Part shown: positions 54,038-63,152 of the stretch, in pieces
Layout: the number at the start of each line of letters is the position of its first letter
How positions within the stretch are numbered: the first letter of the stretch is position 1
Source: Rhodopseudomonas rhenobacensis
Lineage (GTDB): Bacteria; Pseudomonadota; Alphaproteobacteria; Rhizobiales; Xanthobacteraceae
Direction of reading: 5' to 3'
Length of the DNA stretch: 64,000 nt
NCBI RefSeq assembly: GCF_014203125.1
Contig: NZ_JACHIH010000017.1
Span: 45,175 to 109,174, forward strand
Program-made: the position numbers and the translations under genes
Notes under the pieces: generated by a model
Databases searched by the model: none
What the model saw: only the letters and a program-made list of their open reading frames with translations
Told to the model about the DNA's origin: nothing

Positions 54038-55006
54038 TTACCTCGCCCGAATGCGCGGATCGAGCCGCAGATAGATCAGATCGACCGCGGCGTTGGACAC
54101 CGCGACCAGCAGCGAGCCCAGCACCAGCACGCCGAGCACCATCGGAAAGTTCCGGCTCATCACGCTGTCGAACAACAGGCTGCCGATGCCGGGCCAGCTG
54201 AACACCGCCTCGATCACCACGCTGCCGCCCAGGATGGTGCCGAGCTGCAGGCCGAGCAGCGTCACGATCGGCAACAGCGCGTTGCGCATCACATGCGAGA
54301 TCACCACGCGGCTGCGGGACAGCCCCTTGGCGCGCGCGGTGCGGACGAAATCCAGCCGGAACACCTCGAGCATCGAGGCCCGCATCACCCTCGCATAGGT
54401 CGCGGCGTAGAACAGCCCGAGCGCGGTCGCCGGCAGCACCAGATGGTGCATCACGTCGAGCGCATCGCCGAATGTGCCCTGGTCCGAACCGATGGTACGC
54501 ATCCCGCCGACCGGAAACCACCCGAGCTTCACCGCGAACAGCACGGTCATCATGATGCCGAGCCAGAAGCTCGGCGCCGCGAAGAAGAACACCGCGCCGA
54601 GCGAGATCAGGTTGTCCCAAATGGTGTTGACCTTGACCGATGCCAGCACGCCTGCGGTGATACCGACCAGCAGCGCGATCCCGGTGGCCGACAGCATCAA
54701 AATCACCGTGGACGGCAACTGCTCGAGGATGACGTCGAGCACCGGCGCGTTCTGCCGGTAGGAAAAGCCCAGATCGAGCCGCATCACCGACCAGATGTAT
54801 TTGGCGAGCTGCACCGAGGTCGGCTGATCGACGCCGTAAGTGTGGCGCAGCTGATCGAGCATCGCCGGGTCGGTGACCTGCTGCTCCGAGGTCATGACGT
54901 CGAACAGGCTGCCTGGCGCCAGATGGATCAGCATGAAGTTGAGCACGATCACCCCGAGGATCAGCGGGATGATCTGAAGAAGGCGGCGAATGATGATGCG
55001 ACGCAC
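54038..55006 (-). CDS. ABC transporter permease (DppB-type)
   Basis: 322 residues. Start is GTG at 55006, preceded by AAGGGAGGCAAC, a strong ribosome site; an upstream ATG lacks one. DppB pattern RRLLQIIPLILGVIVLNFML and EAA loop DFVRTARAKGLSRSRVVISH. It follows the binding-protein gene by 13 bp. Confidence 0.94.
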   Translation of the reverse strand: MRRIIIRRLLQIIPLILGVIVLNFMLIHLAPGSLFDVMTSEQQVTDPAMLDQLRHTYGVDQPTSVQLAKYIWSVMRLDLGFSYRQNAPVLDVILEQLPSTVILMLSATGIALLVGITAGVLASVKVNTIWDNLISLGAVFFFAAPSFWLGIMMTVLFAVKLGWFPVGGMRTIGSDQGTFGDALDVMHHLVLPATALGLFYAATYARVMRASMLEVFRLDFVRTARAKGLSRSRVVISHVMRNALLPIVTLLGLQLGTILGGSVVIEAVFSWPGIGSLLFDSVMSRNFPMVLGVLVLGSLLVAVSNAAVDLIYLRLDPRIRAR

Positions 55007-55019
55007 GTTGCCTCCCTTG

Positions 55020-56621
55020 TCAGCGATCGAGCCAGAGTTCAGCCCAGCTCTCACCCATGAAGTCCGCGGTCTTCGAATGATCCCGCACGTCGGAGCGCAC
55101 GATCGTCACCGGCTCGAGATCGACCATCGGCAGGATCGGCGCCTCGCTGGTGGCCAGGCGATCGAACTCCTTGGCGAGCGCGATGCGCTTCGGCTCGTCG
55201 GTCTCCACCGTCATGCTGGCGACGATCTTGTCGAGCTCCGGATTGGAATAGCCGGTGGCATTGCGGAACGCCGCGCCCTTCACGATGCCGTCGGTGGTGT
55301 AATATTGCGTGGTGGTGGGGACCAACTCGACCCCCCCGGTATTGTTCGAGATCGCCACGTCGTAATCGTAATCGGTGTAGATCCGCTTCAGCGAGGTGGC
55401 GCGATCCGGCACCGCGAGGTCGACAGTGATATCGAGGTCCTCGAACGCCTGTTTGACGTATTGTCCCATCTTGACGTTTTCTTCGAACCAGCCGGCCGAC
55501 ACCAGGCTGAGCTTGAAGCGCGAACCGCCCTTCACCGGATAGCCCGCGGCATCCAGCATCGACGCCGCTTTCTTGACGTCGAACGGATAGGCCTGAACGT
55601 CCTTGGTGAAGAAGATCGAGTTGGAATTGTGCACCACGCCGACCGACGGCTTGGCGCGGCCGAAGAAGATCGTCTCGGAGATGAATTCGCGATCGATCGC
55701 CATCATCAGCGCCTGGCGGACTTCGCGCTTCTTGAAGATCTCGCGGCGCTGGTTGAATTCCACGGTCGCGATCCAGGCCGAGTTCGCATAGCCCTTGGTC
55801 TCGGCGATGAACTTGCCGCCGGCGGTGAGCCGCGCGATCTCCGGATAGGGAATCGGGTTGAAGGTGCCGATATCGAGCTGGCCGGCCTCGAACGCGGCCG
55901 ACCGCGACGCCGGATCGCGCCACCAGCGGATCACCAGCTTGTCGAGATAGGGCAGCCCCGGGTTCCAATAGCTCTCGTTGCGGGCGTATTCGACGTGGCT
56001 GCCGCGCACCCATTCCTTGACCTTGAACGGGCCGGTGCCGATCGGCGTGTTGTTGATCGGATTGGTGATGATGTTGCTGCCGGCGTAGATGTGCTTGGGG
56101 ATCACCAGGCCGGCTTTGCCGGATAGCACCGATTTGAGGAAGAACTCCGGCACCGGCGCCTTGAACTTCAGCACCACGGTCAACGGATCGACGGCTTCCG
56201 CGGCTTCGAGCGTCACCAGCGACACGCCCGCCGAGATCGGCTTCCAATATTCCATCGCGTTGAACACGACGTCGTCGGCGCTGAACGGCTTGCCGTCGTG
56301 CCAGGTCACCTTGTCGCGCAGCTTGATGGTGTAGCTGCGGAAGTCGGGCGCCGGCGTGACCGAGAGCGCCAGCACCGGCTCGAATTTCAGATCGACGGTG
56401 AGCCGCAACAGCCGCTCGACCACCTTGGTCGAGGTGAAATACGGGCTCGAACCGCCGCCGGCGGGCACGAACAGCGACTGCGGTTCGAACCCGCCCCAGG
56501 TGCCGATCAGCGTGCCGCCGCGCTTCGGCGTCGCGGCCAGCGCGGCGGAACTGCCGAGCCGGCTCGCCAACACCACACCCGCAGTTGTCAGCAGAAAGTC
56601 ACGTCTCGAAAACCTGCTCAT
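55020..56621 (-). CDS. Periplasmic substrate-binding protein of peptide/nickel family (SBP_bac_5)
   Basis: 533 residues. A twin-arginine-like signal (FSRRDFLLTTAGVVLAS) suggests Tat export. SBP_bac_5 signature is the region around LSVTPAPDFRSYTIKLRDKVTWHDG, with the WHDGKPFSADDVVF motif. It delivers the substrate to the DppB/C permeases. Same operon as the genes around it. Confidence 0.93.
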   Translation of the reverse strand: MSRFSRRDFLLTTAGVVLASRLGSSAALAATPKRGGTLIGTWGGFEPQSLFVPAGGGSSPYFTSTKVVERLLRLTVDLKFEPVLALSVTPAPDFRSYTIKLRDKVTWHDGKPFSADDVVFNAMEYWKPISAGVSLVTLEAAEAVDPLTVVLKFKAPVPEFFLKSVLSGKAGLVIPKHIYAGSNIITNPINNTPIGTGPFKVKEWVRGSHVEYARNESYWNPGLPYLDKLVIRWWRDPASRSAAFEAGQLDIGTFNPIPYPEIARLTAGGKFIAETKGYANSAWIATVEFNQRREIFKKREVRQALMMAIDREFISETIFFGRAKPSVGVVHNSNSIFFTKDVQAYPFDVKKAASMLDAAGYPVKGGSRFKLSLVSAGWFEENVKMGQYVKQAFEDLDITVDLAVPDRATSLKRIYTDYDYDVAISNNTGGVELVPTTTQYYTTDGIVKGAAFRNATGYSNPELDKIVASMTVETDEPKRIALAKEFDRLATSEAPILPMVDLEPVTIVRSDVRDHSKTADFMGESWAELWLDR

Positions 56622-56686
56622 CTGTATTCCTTACGTTGCGAGTGCGTCGAACCTGGCTCGGGTACTGCGTTGCGGGGCTTACGGTG

Positions 56687-57115
56687 TCATTTCGACTCCA
56701 GCGTCGAATAGGTGCCGCGTCCGATCGCCAGCAGCGCGCCCTTTTCGTCGAACACGTCGACATCGGCGACGCCGACGCTCTTGCCGGCGCGGCGCACCCG
56801 CGACACCGCCACCAGCGCGGTGTCGACCGCCGGCTTCAGGTAATCGACCCGGAAATTGACGGTCGGCAGGCCGCGGCCGACCATCATGCCGACGGCGAAA
56901 TCGCCGACGGTGTCGATCAGCGACGCGATCACGCCGCCATGCCATTGCTTGGAGCCCGGACGGCGCTCGAATTCGGCGCGCATCGGCGAACGAATCGTCA
57001 CCTCCTGCTTCTCCGGATCGGCCGACACCACGGTCAATCCGAGAAACGTGTTGAACGGCGAGGCATCGAGCAGCGCCTGGATTTGCGCCGCGGTCAGCGG
57101 CTCGGGCTTGCTCAT
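56687..57115 (-). CDS. Hotdog-fold thioesterase (PaaI-like)
   Basis: 142 residues with the PaaI-type HGGVIASLIDTVGDFA motif and VNFRVDYLKPA. It hydrolyses acyl-CoA to free acid and CoA. It sits in an operon with an acyl-CoA synthetase and overlaps the MDR gene by 4 bp. Confidence 0.9.
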   Translation of the reverse strand: MSKPEPLTAAQIQALLDASPFNTFLGLTVVSADPEKQEVTIRSPMRAEFERRPGSKQWHGGVIASLIDTVGDFAVGMMVGRGLPTVNFRVDYLKPAVDTALVAVSRVRRAGKSVGVADVDVFDEKGALLAIGRGTYSTLESK

Positions 57116-58125
57116 GGCGTCACCACGACTTTGCCGAACACCGCGCGGTCTTCGATCACCCGCACCGCCTCCTTCGCCTCCTCCAGCGGATAGGATTTGT
57201 CGATCAGCACCTTGAGCTTGCCGCTCTCGACCAGATCGAACAGTTTCGGCAGATCGTCGCGTTCCCAGCCGTTGGAGCCGAGAATCTGCAATTCGAAGGT
57301 CCAGATGAAGCGCAGGTCTTCCTGCGGCGAATAGCCTGCGGTGGCACCGCAGGTCAGCAGGCGGCCGCCAACCTTGAGCACGCGCATCGACTTCACCCAG
57401 GTGTCGCCGCCGGTGAAATTCACCACCACGTCGACGCCGCCGCTTTCGACGAAACGCCGACGATGCGGCTTGCCGTGGCGCTCGAACACCGTCTTCATGA
57501 AATCGGCTTGGGTGTACAGGATGATCTCGTCGGCACCGAGTTCAGTCAGCCGGCGGCCCTTCTCTTCGCTGCCGGCGCAGGCTATGACATAGGCGCCGGC
57601 GAGCTTGGCGAGCTGCACGCAGCACACGCCGACGCCGCCGCTGGCGCCGAGGATCAGCACCTTCTCGCCGGCCTTGATTTTGCCGATGGTGTTCATCATC
57701 CGGATCGCGGTGCCATAGGCCACCGGCAAGGCCGCGGCCTGCTCGAAGGTCACCGCGTCGGGAATCTTCACCAATTGATGCGCCTTGGCGCGGCAATATT
57801 CCGCGAGCCCGCCGTCCTGGGTCTCGCCCATCAGGCCGCCCTCGACGCGGTTGACCGGATCGATCAGCACCCGGTCGCCGATCTTCCAGCCGTCGACGCC
57901 GGCGCCGAGTTCGCTGATCTCGCCGACCACGTCGAGCCCGATGATCACCGGCAGCGGCACCTTGATGCCCGGCATGCCGCGACGGGTGAAGACGTCGTGA
58001 TAATTGATCGAAGAAGCCTTCACCTTGACGACGACGTCGCCCTCGCCGGCTTTCGGCGTCGGATAATCCGCGACGAATTGCAGTTTGTCGTTGTCGCCGT
58101 GTTCGTGAAGGACTACCGCTCGCAT
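57112..58125 (-). CDS. MDR-family NADPH oxidoreductase (quinone reductase-like)
   Basis: 337 residues. GroES-like start (NYHDVFTRRGMPGIKVPLPVIIGLDVVGEI in parts), nucleotide motif GASGGVGVCCVQLAKLAGA. It may be a zinc-free or zinc-containing alcohol dehydrogenase-like member; the pocket Cys is not certain. It probably reduces an enoyl or carbonyl group in this pathway. Confidence 0.9.
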   Translation of the reverse strand: MRAVVLHEHGDNDKLQFVADYPTPKAGEGDVVVKVKASSINYHDVFTRRGMPGIKVPLPVIIGLDVVGEISELGAGVDGWKIGDRVLIDPVNRVEGGLMGETQDGGLAEYCRAKAHQLVKIPDAVTFEQAAALPVAYGTAIRMMNTIGKIKAGEKVLILGASGGVGVCCVQLAKLAGAYVIACAGSEEKGRRLTELGADEIILYTQADFMKTVFERHGKPHRRRFVESGGVDVVVNFTGGDTWVKSMRVLKVGGRLLTCGATAGYSPQEDLRFIWTFELQILGSNGWERDDLPKLFDLVESGKLKVLIDKSYPLEEAKEAVRVIEDRAVFGKVVVTP

Positions 58126-58144
58126 GTGCTGTTTCTCTCCGCTT

Positions 58145-59275
58145 TTAGGCTGCTGTTGTGGCTGCGAGGGACCAGGTCGTCAGTCCCTCGATGGCCTGTT
58201 GGGTAATCGAGATCGCTTGTTGGGTGGTTTCGCCGCGCCAATGCGACGACACCGGCACGAAGCAGTCGTGCAGGTCGGCGCGCAGCATGCGAACCCGTTC
58301 GCTGTCGGCTTCGGCCTTGAATTTCAGCCATTGATCGAGCCGCAGCGCGTGGCGGACGTGCGGACCGCGGGTGCCGAATTCGATCACCGCGCCGACCATC
58401 GGCCGGCCGCCGAGAAATTGGGTCAGGCCGTGAAACACCAGCCCCTGATAGTTCGGCCGCGCCACATTGTGCGGCCGCTGCCCGACGATACGGTCCTTGC
58501 CCCACCAACGCACGGCTTCGGCATGCAACGCGCCGCCCTCGTCGTTGAAGCAAAGAAAGAAGGATTTCGCCCAGTCGCCGATTCCGGTGTGCCAATCGAT
58601 GAAGCCGACGCGCTCAGCCGCGCCGAGATGATCGGCGACGATGCTCTGCAGCGCGAGGTTCGACCATTCGCGCTGGTTGCCGCCATAATTGGTGCCCTGC
58701 GGAAATTCGTATTGGCCCCTCGCCTGCGCATCGAACAGCGCATCGGCGCCGTGGGTCGCCTGGAACGCCGAGACGGCTTCGGTGTAAGGCGCGAGCGCGG
58801 CCGGGGTCCACTCGTTCGGAACCTGATGCGTATAGAGCGTGGCATAGCCCGGATTGGCGGGATACGGCGCGTCGTGGTCGATGAAATTGCGGTTCAGATC
58901 GACGTTGTTCTCGGTGGTCCGCGTTCCCCAGGCGAACCCATACGGATTGAGCGCGTGCACGAACAGCACGGACACGCCGCGCGGCAGCGCCCGGGCAAAC
59001 TCGCTCTGCATCCAGCCGATCTGCGCGGCCGAGCCGCTGAGGCCTTCCAGACCATGGGTGCCGCTGATGATCACGAGCTGCGACGGCGCCTTCGGGTCGC
59101 CGAGCCGCGCCACGTCGATCGCGAGCGCTTCGCCGTCCGGGCCGGTCTTGCTGGGATGCCGATATTGCGACAGCGCGCAACCGAGCGCCTCGGCGGCGGC
59201 GACGAACTTGCGGCGCGCGCCGTTGTAATCCAGCGCGAAGCTCTGGGTGAAATCGGGCGTCATGACCGGGCTCAT
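58145..59275 (-). CDS. DUF2817 (M14-like) metallocarboxypeptidase
   Basis: 376 residues from ATG 59275, which overlaps the upstream stop. M14-type zinc sites are recognisable: GTHGLEGLSG (His, Glu), NVDLNRNF, DWHTGIGDW (His) and a later IEFGTRG (Glu catalytic). It probably removes an amino acid from an amide or peptide in the cytoplasm, since no signal peptide is seen. Position in the cluster suggests it cleaves the imported substrate. Confidence 0.88.
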   Translation of the reverse strand: MSPVMTPDFTQSFALDYNGARRKFVAAAEALGCALSQYRHPSKTGPDGEALAIDVARLGDPKAPSQLVIISGTHGLEGLSGSAAQIGWMQSEFARALPRGVSVLFVHALNPYGFAWGTRTTENNVDLNRNFIDHDAPYPANPGYATLYTHQVPNEWTPAALAPYTEAVSAFQATHGADALFDAQARGQYEFPQGTNYGGNQREWSNLALQSIVADHLGAAERVGFIDWHTGIGDWAKSFFLCFNDEGGALHAEAVRWWGKDRIVGQRPHNVARPNYQGLVFHGLTQFLGGRPMVGAVIEFGTRGPHVRHALRLDQWLKFKAEADSERVRMLRADLHDCFVPVSSHWRGETTQQAISITQQAIEGLTTWSLAATTAA

Positions 59276-60132
59276 ACGGTGAATCCGAGCGCGACGTTGG
59301 CGGCGTCTTGGTGCGACACGATGATGCCACCGGCATAGCTCTGGTATGCGATCGACGCCGCATCGAACACCGCGCGCGGCGCATCCAGCGAGGCCACCTT
59401 GAACACCAGCGCGACCATGCGGTCGGAACCGTCGCCGCTTTGCAGCGCCGCCCCCGCATAACGCGCCGCGACCGCGTCGGGCTGCAACACCAGCACGGTA
59501 GCCGCGCCGGCGCGAAACGACACCCCGCCCGTGATCTGCGCCAACAGGCCCGGCCCAAACATCTGCTCGTAAAGCGCGGCCGTCCGCGCCGGATTTTGCG
59601 CAGCGATGACGAATTCGGCGATCCCGGTGACGCCGTTGCGATGGCGTTGCCATTCCGGCCGCCACACCAGTTCGGGCGTATCGTGATGGCAGAAGAAAGT
59701 GCGTCCGTTCTCGACTTGCTCGCCGCTGACACGAATGACCTTGAATCGCGCGTCATGCGTGCCGTCGGGCAATGCAACCGGGCGGGCGAAGCTCATCGGC
59801 GGCTGCACCGGCACGTCGCGAGCCTTCAGCGTGGAATAGACGAGATCGGCATCGACCGATTTGAACACCAGCCCGGTCAGCCCCGCGGGATGCGCCCACA
59901 GATCGGCGCGCTGGGTCTCGCGGCCCGGCAGATAGCCGAGCAGTTCCAGATAATCGTGGCCGAAGATCGCCAGATTGTTGCTGGAGCCCAGCGTGTGGTG
60001 GCCGCGTTCGGTGAGCTGGAAGCCGAGCCTGGTGTACTGCGCTGCCGCCGCGTCCAGTTCCCCCATCACATTGATGACGACGTGATCGAGAACGGGTCGG
60101 ATCTGATCGAGGGCGGCAACCGTATCGCTCAT
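59272..60132 (-). CDS. VOC (glyoxalase/dioxygenase-like) superfamily protein
   Basis: 286 residues with two beta-alpha-beta-beta-beta modules: LDHVVINVMGELDAAAAQYTRLGF and GITGIAEFVIAAQNPARTAALYEQMFG (in parts). Metal ligands are plausible (His16 and a Glu). Enzyme class cannot be assigned; it resembles glyoxalase-like proteins of about 290 residues (DUF3293-type). It overlaps the peptidase gene by 4 bp. Confidence 0.85.
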   Translation of the reverse strand: MSDTVAALDQIRPVLDHVVINVMGELDAAAAQYTRLGFQLTERGHHTLGSSNNLAIFGHDYLELLGYLPGRETQRADLWAHPAGLTGLVFKSVDADLVYSTLKARDVPVQPPMSFARPVALPDGTHDARFKVIRVSGEQVENGRTFFCHHDTPELVWRPEWQRHRNGVTGIAEFVIAAQNPARTAALYEQMFGPGLLAQITGGVSFRAGAATVLVLQPDAVAARYAGAALQSGDGSDRMVALVFKVASLDAPRAVFDAASIAYQSYAGGIIVSHQDAANVALGFTV

Positions 60133-60210
60133 ACTTTTTCTGCCTTAGCTTCGTTCACGGGAGATTGGCAAGACGATTGGCTTCACGACTTGCTGATGAC
60201 GGCCGCCGGG

Positions 60211-60942
60211 TCATGCGGCGCGGGGCCGCGGCGCCAGCTTGGCCATCGAGAATTCGATCGCGGCGTCGGCATGCAGCAATGTCGAATCGAACACCGGCAG
60301 ATCGATGTGCTCGGGACCGATCAGCAGGCCGATTTCGGTGCAGCCCAGGATCACACAGTCGGCGCCCTCGGCTTTACCCTGCCCGATCACGCCGAGATAC
60401 AGGTTCCGCGACGCGTCGCTAACAATGCCCTGACACAATTCGTCGAAGATGATGTCGTGGATCACCGTCCGGCCGTCGGCGTCCGGAATCACCGGATCGA
60501 GACCGAAACGCTCGCGCAGTCGCTCCACGTAAAAGTCCTGTTCCATGGTGTAGCGGGTGGCCAGCAACAGCGGGCGGCGCAACCCCTCGGCCTTCACCGC
60601 CTCGGCGGTGACGTCGGCGATATGCAACAGCGGGATCGAGACCGCCTGCTGCACCTCGTCGGCGAGCTTGTGCATGGTGTTGGTGCAGATCAGCAGACAG
60701 CTGGCGCCGCCCTGTTCGAGCACGCGGGCGATGTCGGCCAGGATCTGGCAGGCCTCGTCCCAATGGCCCTGCTTCTGCAGGCTGACGATGGCGTCGAAAT
60801 CGATCGACCGCATCAGAATGTCCGCCGAGTGCAATCCGCCAAGCCGGGTGCGGATCTGCTCGTTCAATCGGCGATAATACACTGCAGTGCTTTCCCAACT
60901 CATTCCGCCAATCAAACCGATCGTCTGCATCGTGCTGTCCAT
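60211..60942 (-). CDS. Aspartate/glutamate racemase family protein
   Basis: 243 residues. Typical opening IGLIGGMSWESTAVYYRRLNEQIR and two catalytic cysteines in LLICTNTMHK and VILGCTEIG, about 110 residues apart. It interconverts L- and D-forms of an acidic amino acid, or is a maleate isomerase-like relative. First gene of the operon; ATG 60942 or 60930. Confidence 0.93.
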   Translation of the reverse strand: MDSTMQTIGLIGGMSWESTAVYYRRLNEQIRTRLGGLHSADILMRSIDFDAIVSLQKQGHWDEACQILADIARVLEQGGASCLLICTNTMHKLADEVQQAVSIPLLHIADVTAEAVKAEGLRRPLLLATRYTMEQDFYVERLRERFGLDPVIPDADGRTVIHDIIFDELCQGIVSDASRNLYLGVIGQGKAEGADCVILGCTEIGLLIGPEHIDLPVFDSTLLHADAAIEFSMAKLAPRPRAA

Positions 60943-61403
60943 TCCACATCACATTTCTGCCTTGGCGAAACAGTAGCAGCGGCATCGCGCAATCGGATGG
61001 CGTTTTCCGTAAGCCTAAACTGCTATCCAGGGTGGAAATTGGCGTTGTTGCGGCGATCCGAGGAATAGAATTTCGCTTCTTGCACCGCCGGCAGGCCAGG
61101 CTTGCTGGACCTGTCGTTCCCGCGGCGCGTCGTCACGCCTCCACGAGGACGATTCGGCGCGCCGACCGCGCGGAGGCTGCGGACGCGATGATCCGCGCCT
61201 GCGGCATTCCGTCCGGTGCGCGATGCGCGAGCCTGACGACGGGCCAGCGGATCGCCGCGATTAGGAACAAGCGCATCATCCCGATGTTGTCCGGCCTCAT
61301 ATCGCTCGGAGACCAGCCGGGCGCAAAATCTGGCGCGCGCGCAGTCTGTCGCAGGCCGTCGACGAATTCAGCCGACGGCGCGCTGTCACGCGACCGCAGC
61401 GCT
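60943..61403. other. Intergenic region upstream of the catabolic operon
   Basis: About 460 bp. The promoter for the racemase-to-ggt operon should be here. No FixK-like box or strong dyad was found. The stretch 61060-61400 shows no gene. Confidence 0.45.
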
Positions 61404-62168
61404 TCAGTGAGGCGGCGGCCGCTTCAGGTGCAAATAGTCCGGGCTGAATTGTCCGATCTCAGCGAGCCGCTTCCAATCCTCGACGTGCAGTTCGCCACGA
61501 ACGAAGTCCGCGGATTTCGAATCGCGAATCTCCTGCAGAGTGCGATTGACGGTGGCGATCGACATCCCCAGCGTTTCGCCGAGTTGCACCAGAGTGATCG
61601 GCGCTGCAAACCGGCTCTCCACGTTCAAGCCGGAAGCCCGCGCGCGATAGAACAGCTCGCAGAACAGGTGGGCCATCCGGGCCGGCATGGTTCGGGCGCT
61701 GTTGTTGGTGATCGCCTCGCGGAAGATCGCGGCGTCGATCAGGGTTTCCCGCCAGATCGCAAAGCCGATGGTCGGCCGGTGTTGGAACGCGGCGAGCAGC
61801 TCCTTGTGCGGGATCGATGCGATCAACGCCGGCCCGATCGCGCACACCGAATGATCCATCTTGTCGACGAACAGCGCCTGCGAGTCCGGCATGTCGCCGG
61901 CCATGTGAAACGACAGATACTGCCTGCGGCCGTTCGACAGCAGATGATAGCGGGCGACCATCCCGGCAAGGACGACGGCGGAGACCTCCGGCCTGTCGCC
62001 CTGCCTGATCAGCTCTTCATCGGCGTCGAGTTGCCGAACCGAATGACTGATCGCATTGAGTGTGGCGAGATCGTCGGCGGCGAGGCGGGAATGCTCCCTC
62101 AGCTTGCGGATAAGAACCTGATGGGCTCGCGCCAAATCATCCTCCAAACAATTCCGTTGGCAGATCAA
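61404..62168 (-). CDS. Crp/Fnr-family transcriptional regulator
   Basis: 254 residues. Cyclic-nucleotide-type beta-roll at about 40-130 (MVARYHLLSNGRRQYLSFHMAGDMPDSQAL) and C-terminal winged helix with LGETLGMSIATVNRTLQEIR. The recognition helix has A-T-V-N-R where FNR has E-T-I-S-R, so the site read is probably not TTGAT. No [4Fe-4S] cysteine set is present. Start is uncertain: TTG 62168 or TTG 62147. Adjacent to pflB, so oxygen or redox control of that gene is possible. Confidence 0.88.
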   Translation of the reverse strand: MICQRNCLEDDLARAHQVLIRKLREHSRLAADDLATLNAISHSVRQLDADEELIRQGDRPEVSAVVLAGMVARYHLLSNGRRQYLSFHMAGDMPDSQALFVDKMDHSVCAIGPALIASIPHKELLAAFQHRPTIGFAIWRETLIDAAIFREAITNNSARTMPARMAHLFCELFYRARASGLNVESRFAAPITLVQLGETLGMSIATVNRTLQEIRDSKSADFVRGELHVEDWKRLAEIGQFSPDYLHLKRPPPH

Positions 62169-62293
62169 ATGATACGTCGCCGTCGCATTCGGTGGATTAG
62201 GTTAGCATGAATTCGCCGCCTGCCCAGTGACCTGCGCTGCCGATCGTCGGCTCCGGGACGTCACGCAGGCCCGAGCGAGTGCAGAGGTTGCCG

Positions 62294-62485
62294 ATGGACG
62301 TCTCGCGCTGCCTGAAATGCAAGAAGCGCCTGATGGCGATGACCGACCGCACCGGCCGCATCACGCTGGCTTGCCTGAAATGCGACAACGTCGATCCGAT
62401 GAAGACCGACGCGGTGAAATGGGCCAATAGCAGTCTGGCCCGGCCGGGGTCGGGCTCGATCATGCCCCTGCTCGACAAAGACTAG
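62294..62485 (+). CDS. Small zinc-ribbon-like protein
   Basis: 63 residues from ATG 62294 (AGAGG ribosome site 7 bp upstream; GTG 62279 is an alternative). Two CXXC pairs (CLKCKKR and CLKCDNV), 24 residues apart, would form a zinc knuckle. Similar small proteins occur in Bradyrhizobium relatives. Function unknown. Confidence 0.75.
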   Translation: MDVSRCLKCKKRLMAMTDRTGRITLACLKCDNVDPMKTDAVKWANSSLARPGSGSIMPLLDKD

Positions 62486-63152
62486 ACCGCCCGCGCCTCG
62501 CCGCGACGTCGAGCGCTTCGCGGAGCCACCGATCGTTGCCCCGCAACGGCTGCTTAACCATTTGCTCACCGCGCGCAAGCGTGGCCGGCTTCTCCCGGTT
62601 GCGCTTCGGTCCGCCCCCGTGGCGCGTAGAAACGTCGCTGCACGCGCATGTTTCTTGACAACCCGGAGCGAGTGCCTCACGCTCGCATCTGCGAAGGCGG
62701 TGGAACCGGGTTGACCAATACGCAGCGATCCGGGATCAAAACGAGCCGCGGTCGCCCGCGGAGTGGTCATCTTTCCGATCCACGATATCGGTTACAGTGT
62801 CACGCGGTTACAGTGTCACGGCGGTTATGGTGTCACGGCCTTGCGGCATTCCGCCACAACGGATCTCCGACGGCCGAAATGCTTGGTCTGTGCGCGGCCT
62901 GTTACTAGTAATCTGGGCGCGGCGTTGTCTTGGTTGCCCTGCGCGGTCCGCGATCGAGGCGGCCGCCGACGTCCGTCCGATTGCAGCGGCGGTCGCTGCT
63001 CGCGACGGGATCGGCGATGCGGCGGCGGCTCCGCTTTTGCGATGTGGTCGGACTAGCGTCGATTCGGGCGTGCTGTGTAACGACTGCGGGGCATCATCGC
63101 ACGGCGCTCCGCAAACCATTGCTTCCGAAATTATCGCTCACGAGGTGGCCTC
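62486..63152. other. Upstream region of pflB with tandem repeats
   Basis: Contains three tandem repeats (62790-62839), TTGACAACCCGG at 62653-62664 and, from 62797, a reading frame ending with the pflB ATGA overlap that is not clearly a protein. No FixK box was found. Confidence 0.5.
62790..62839 (+). repeat. Three tandem 16-17 bp repeats upstream of pflB
   Basis: GGTTACAGTGTCACGC (62790-62805), GGTTACAGTGTCACGGC (62806-62822), and GGTTATGGTGTCACGGC (62823-62839). They are on one helical face apart from the 17-bp period (about 1.6 turns), located about 310-360 bp before pflB. They may be operator sites. Confidence 0.85.

Noticed and set aside
62147..62170. TTGGCAGATCAA as a FixK box upstream of the Crp/Fnr gene
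   Set aside because: Spacing is 12 bp and not the required 14, and the left half does not match.
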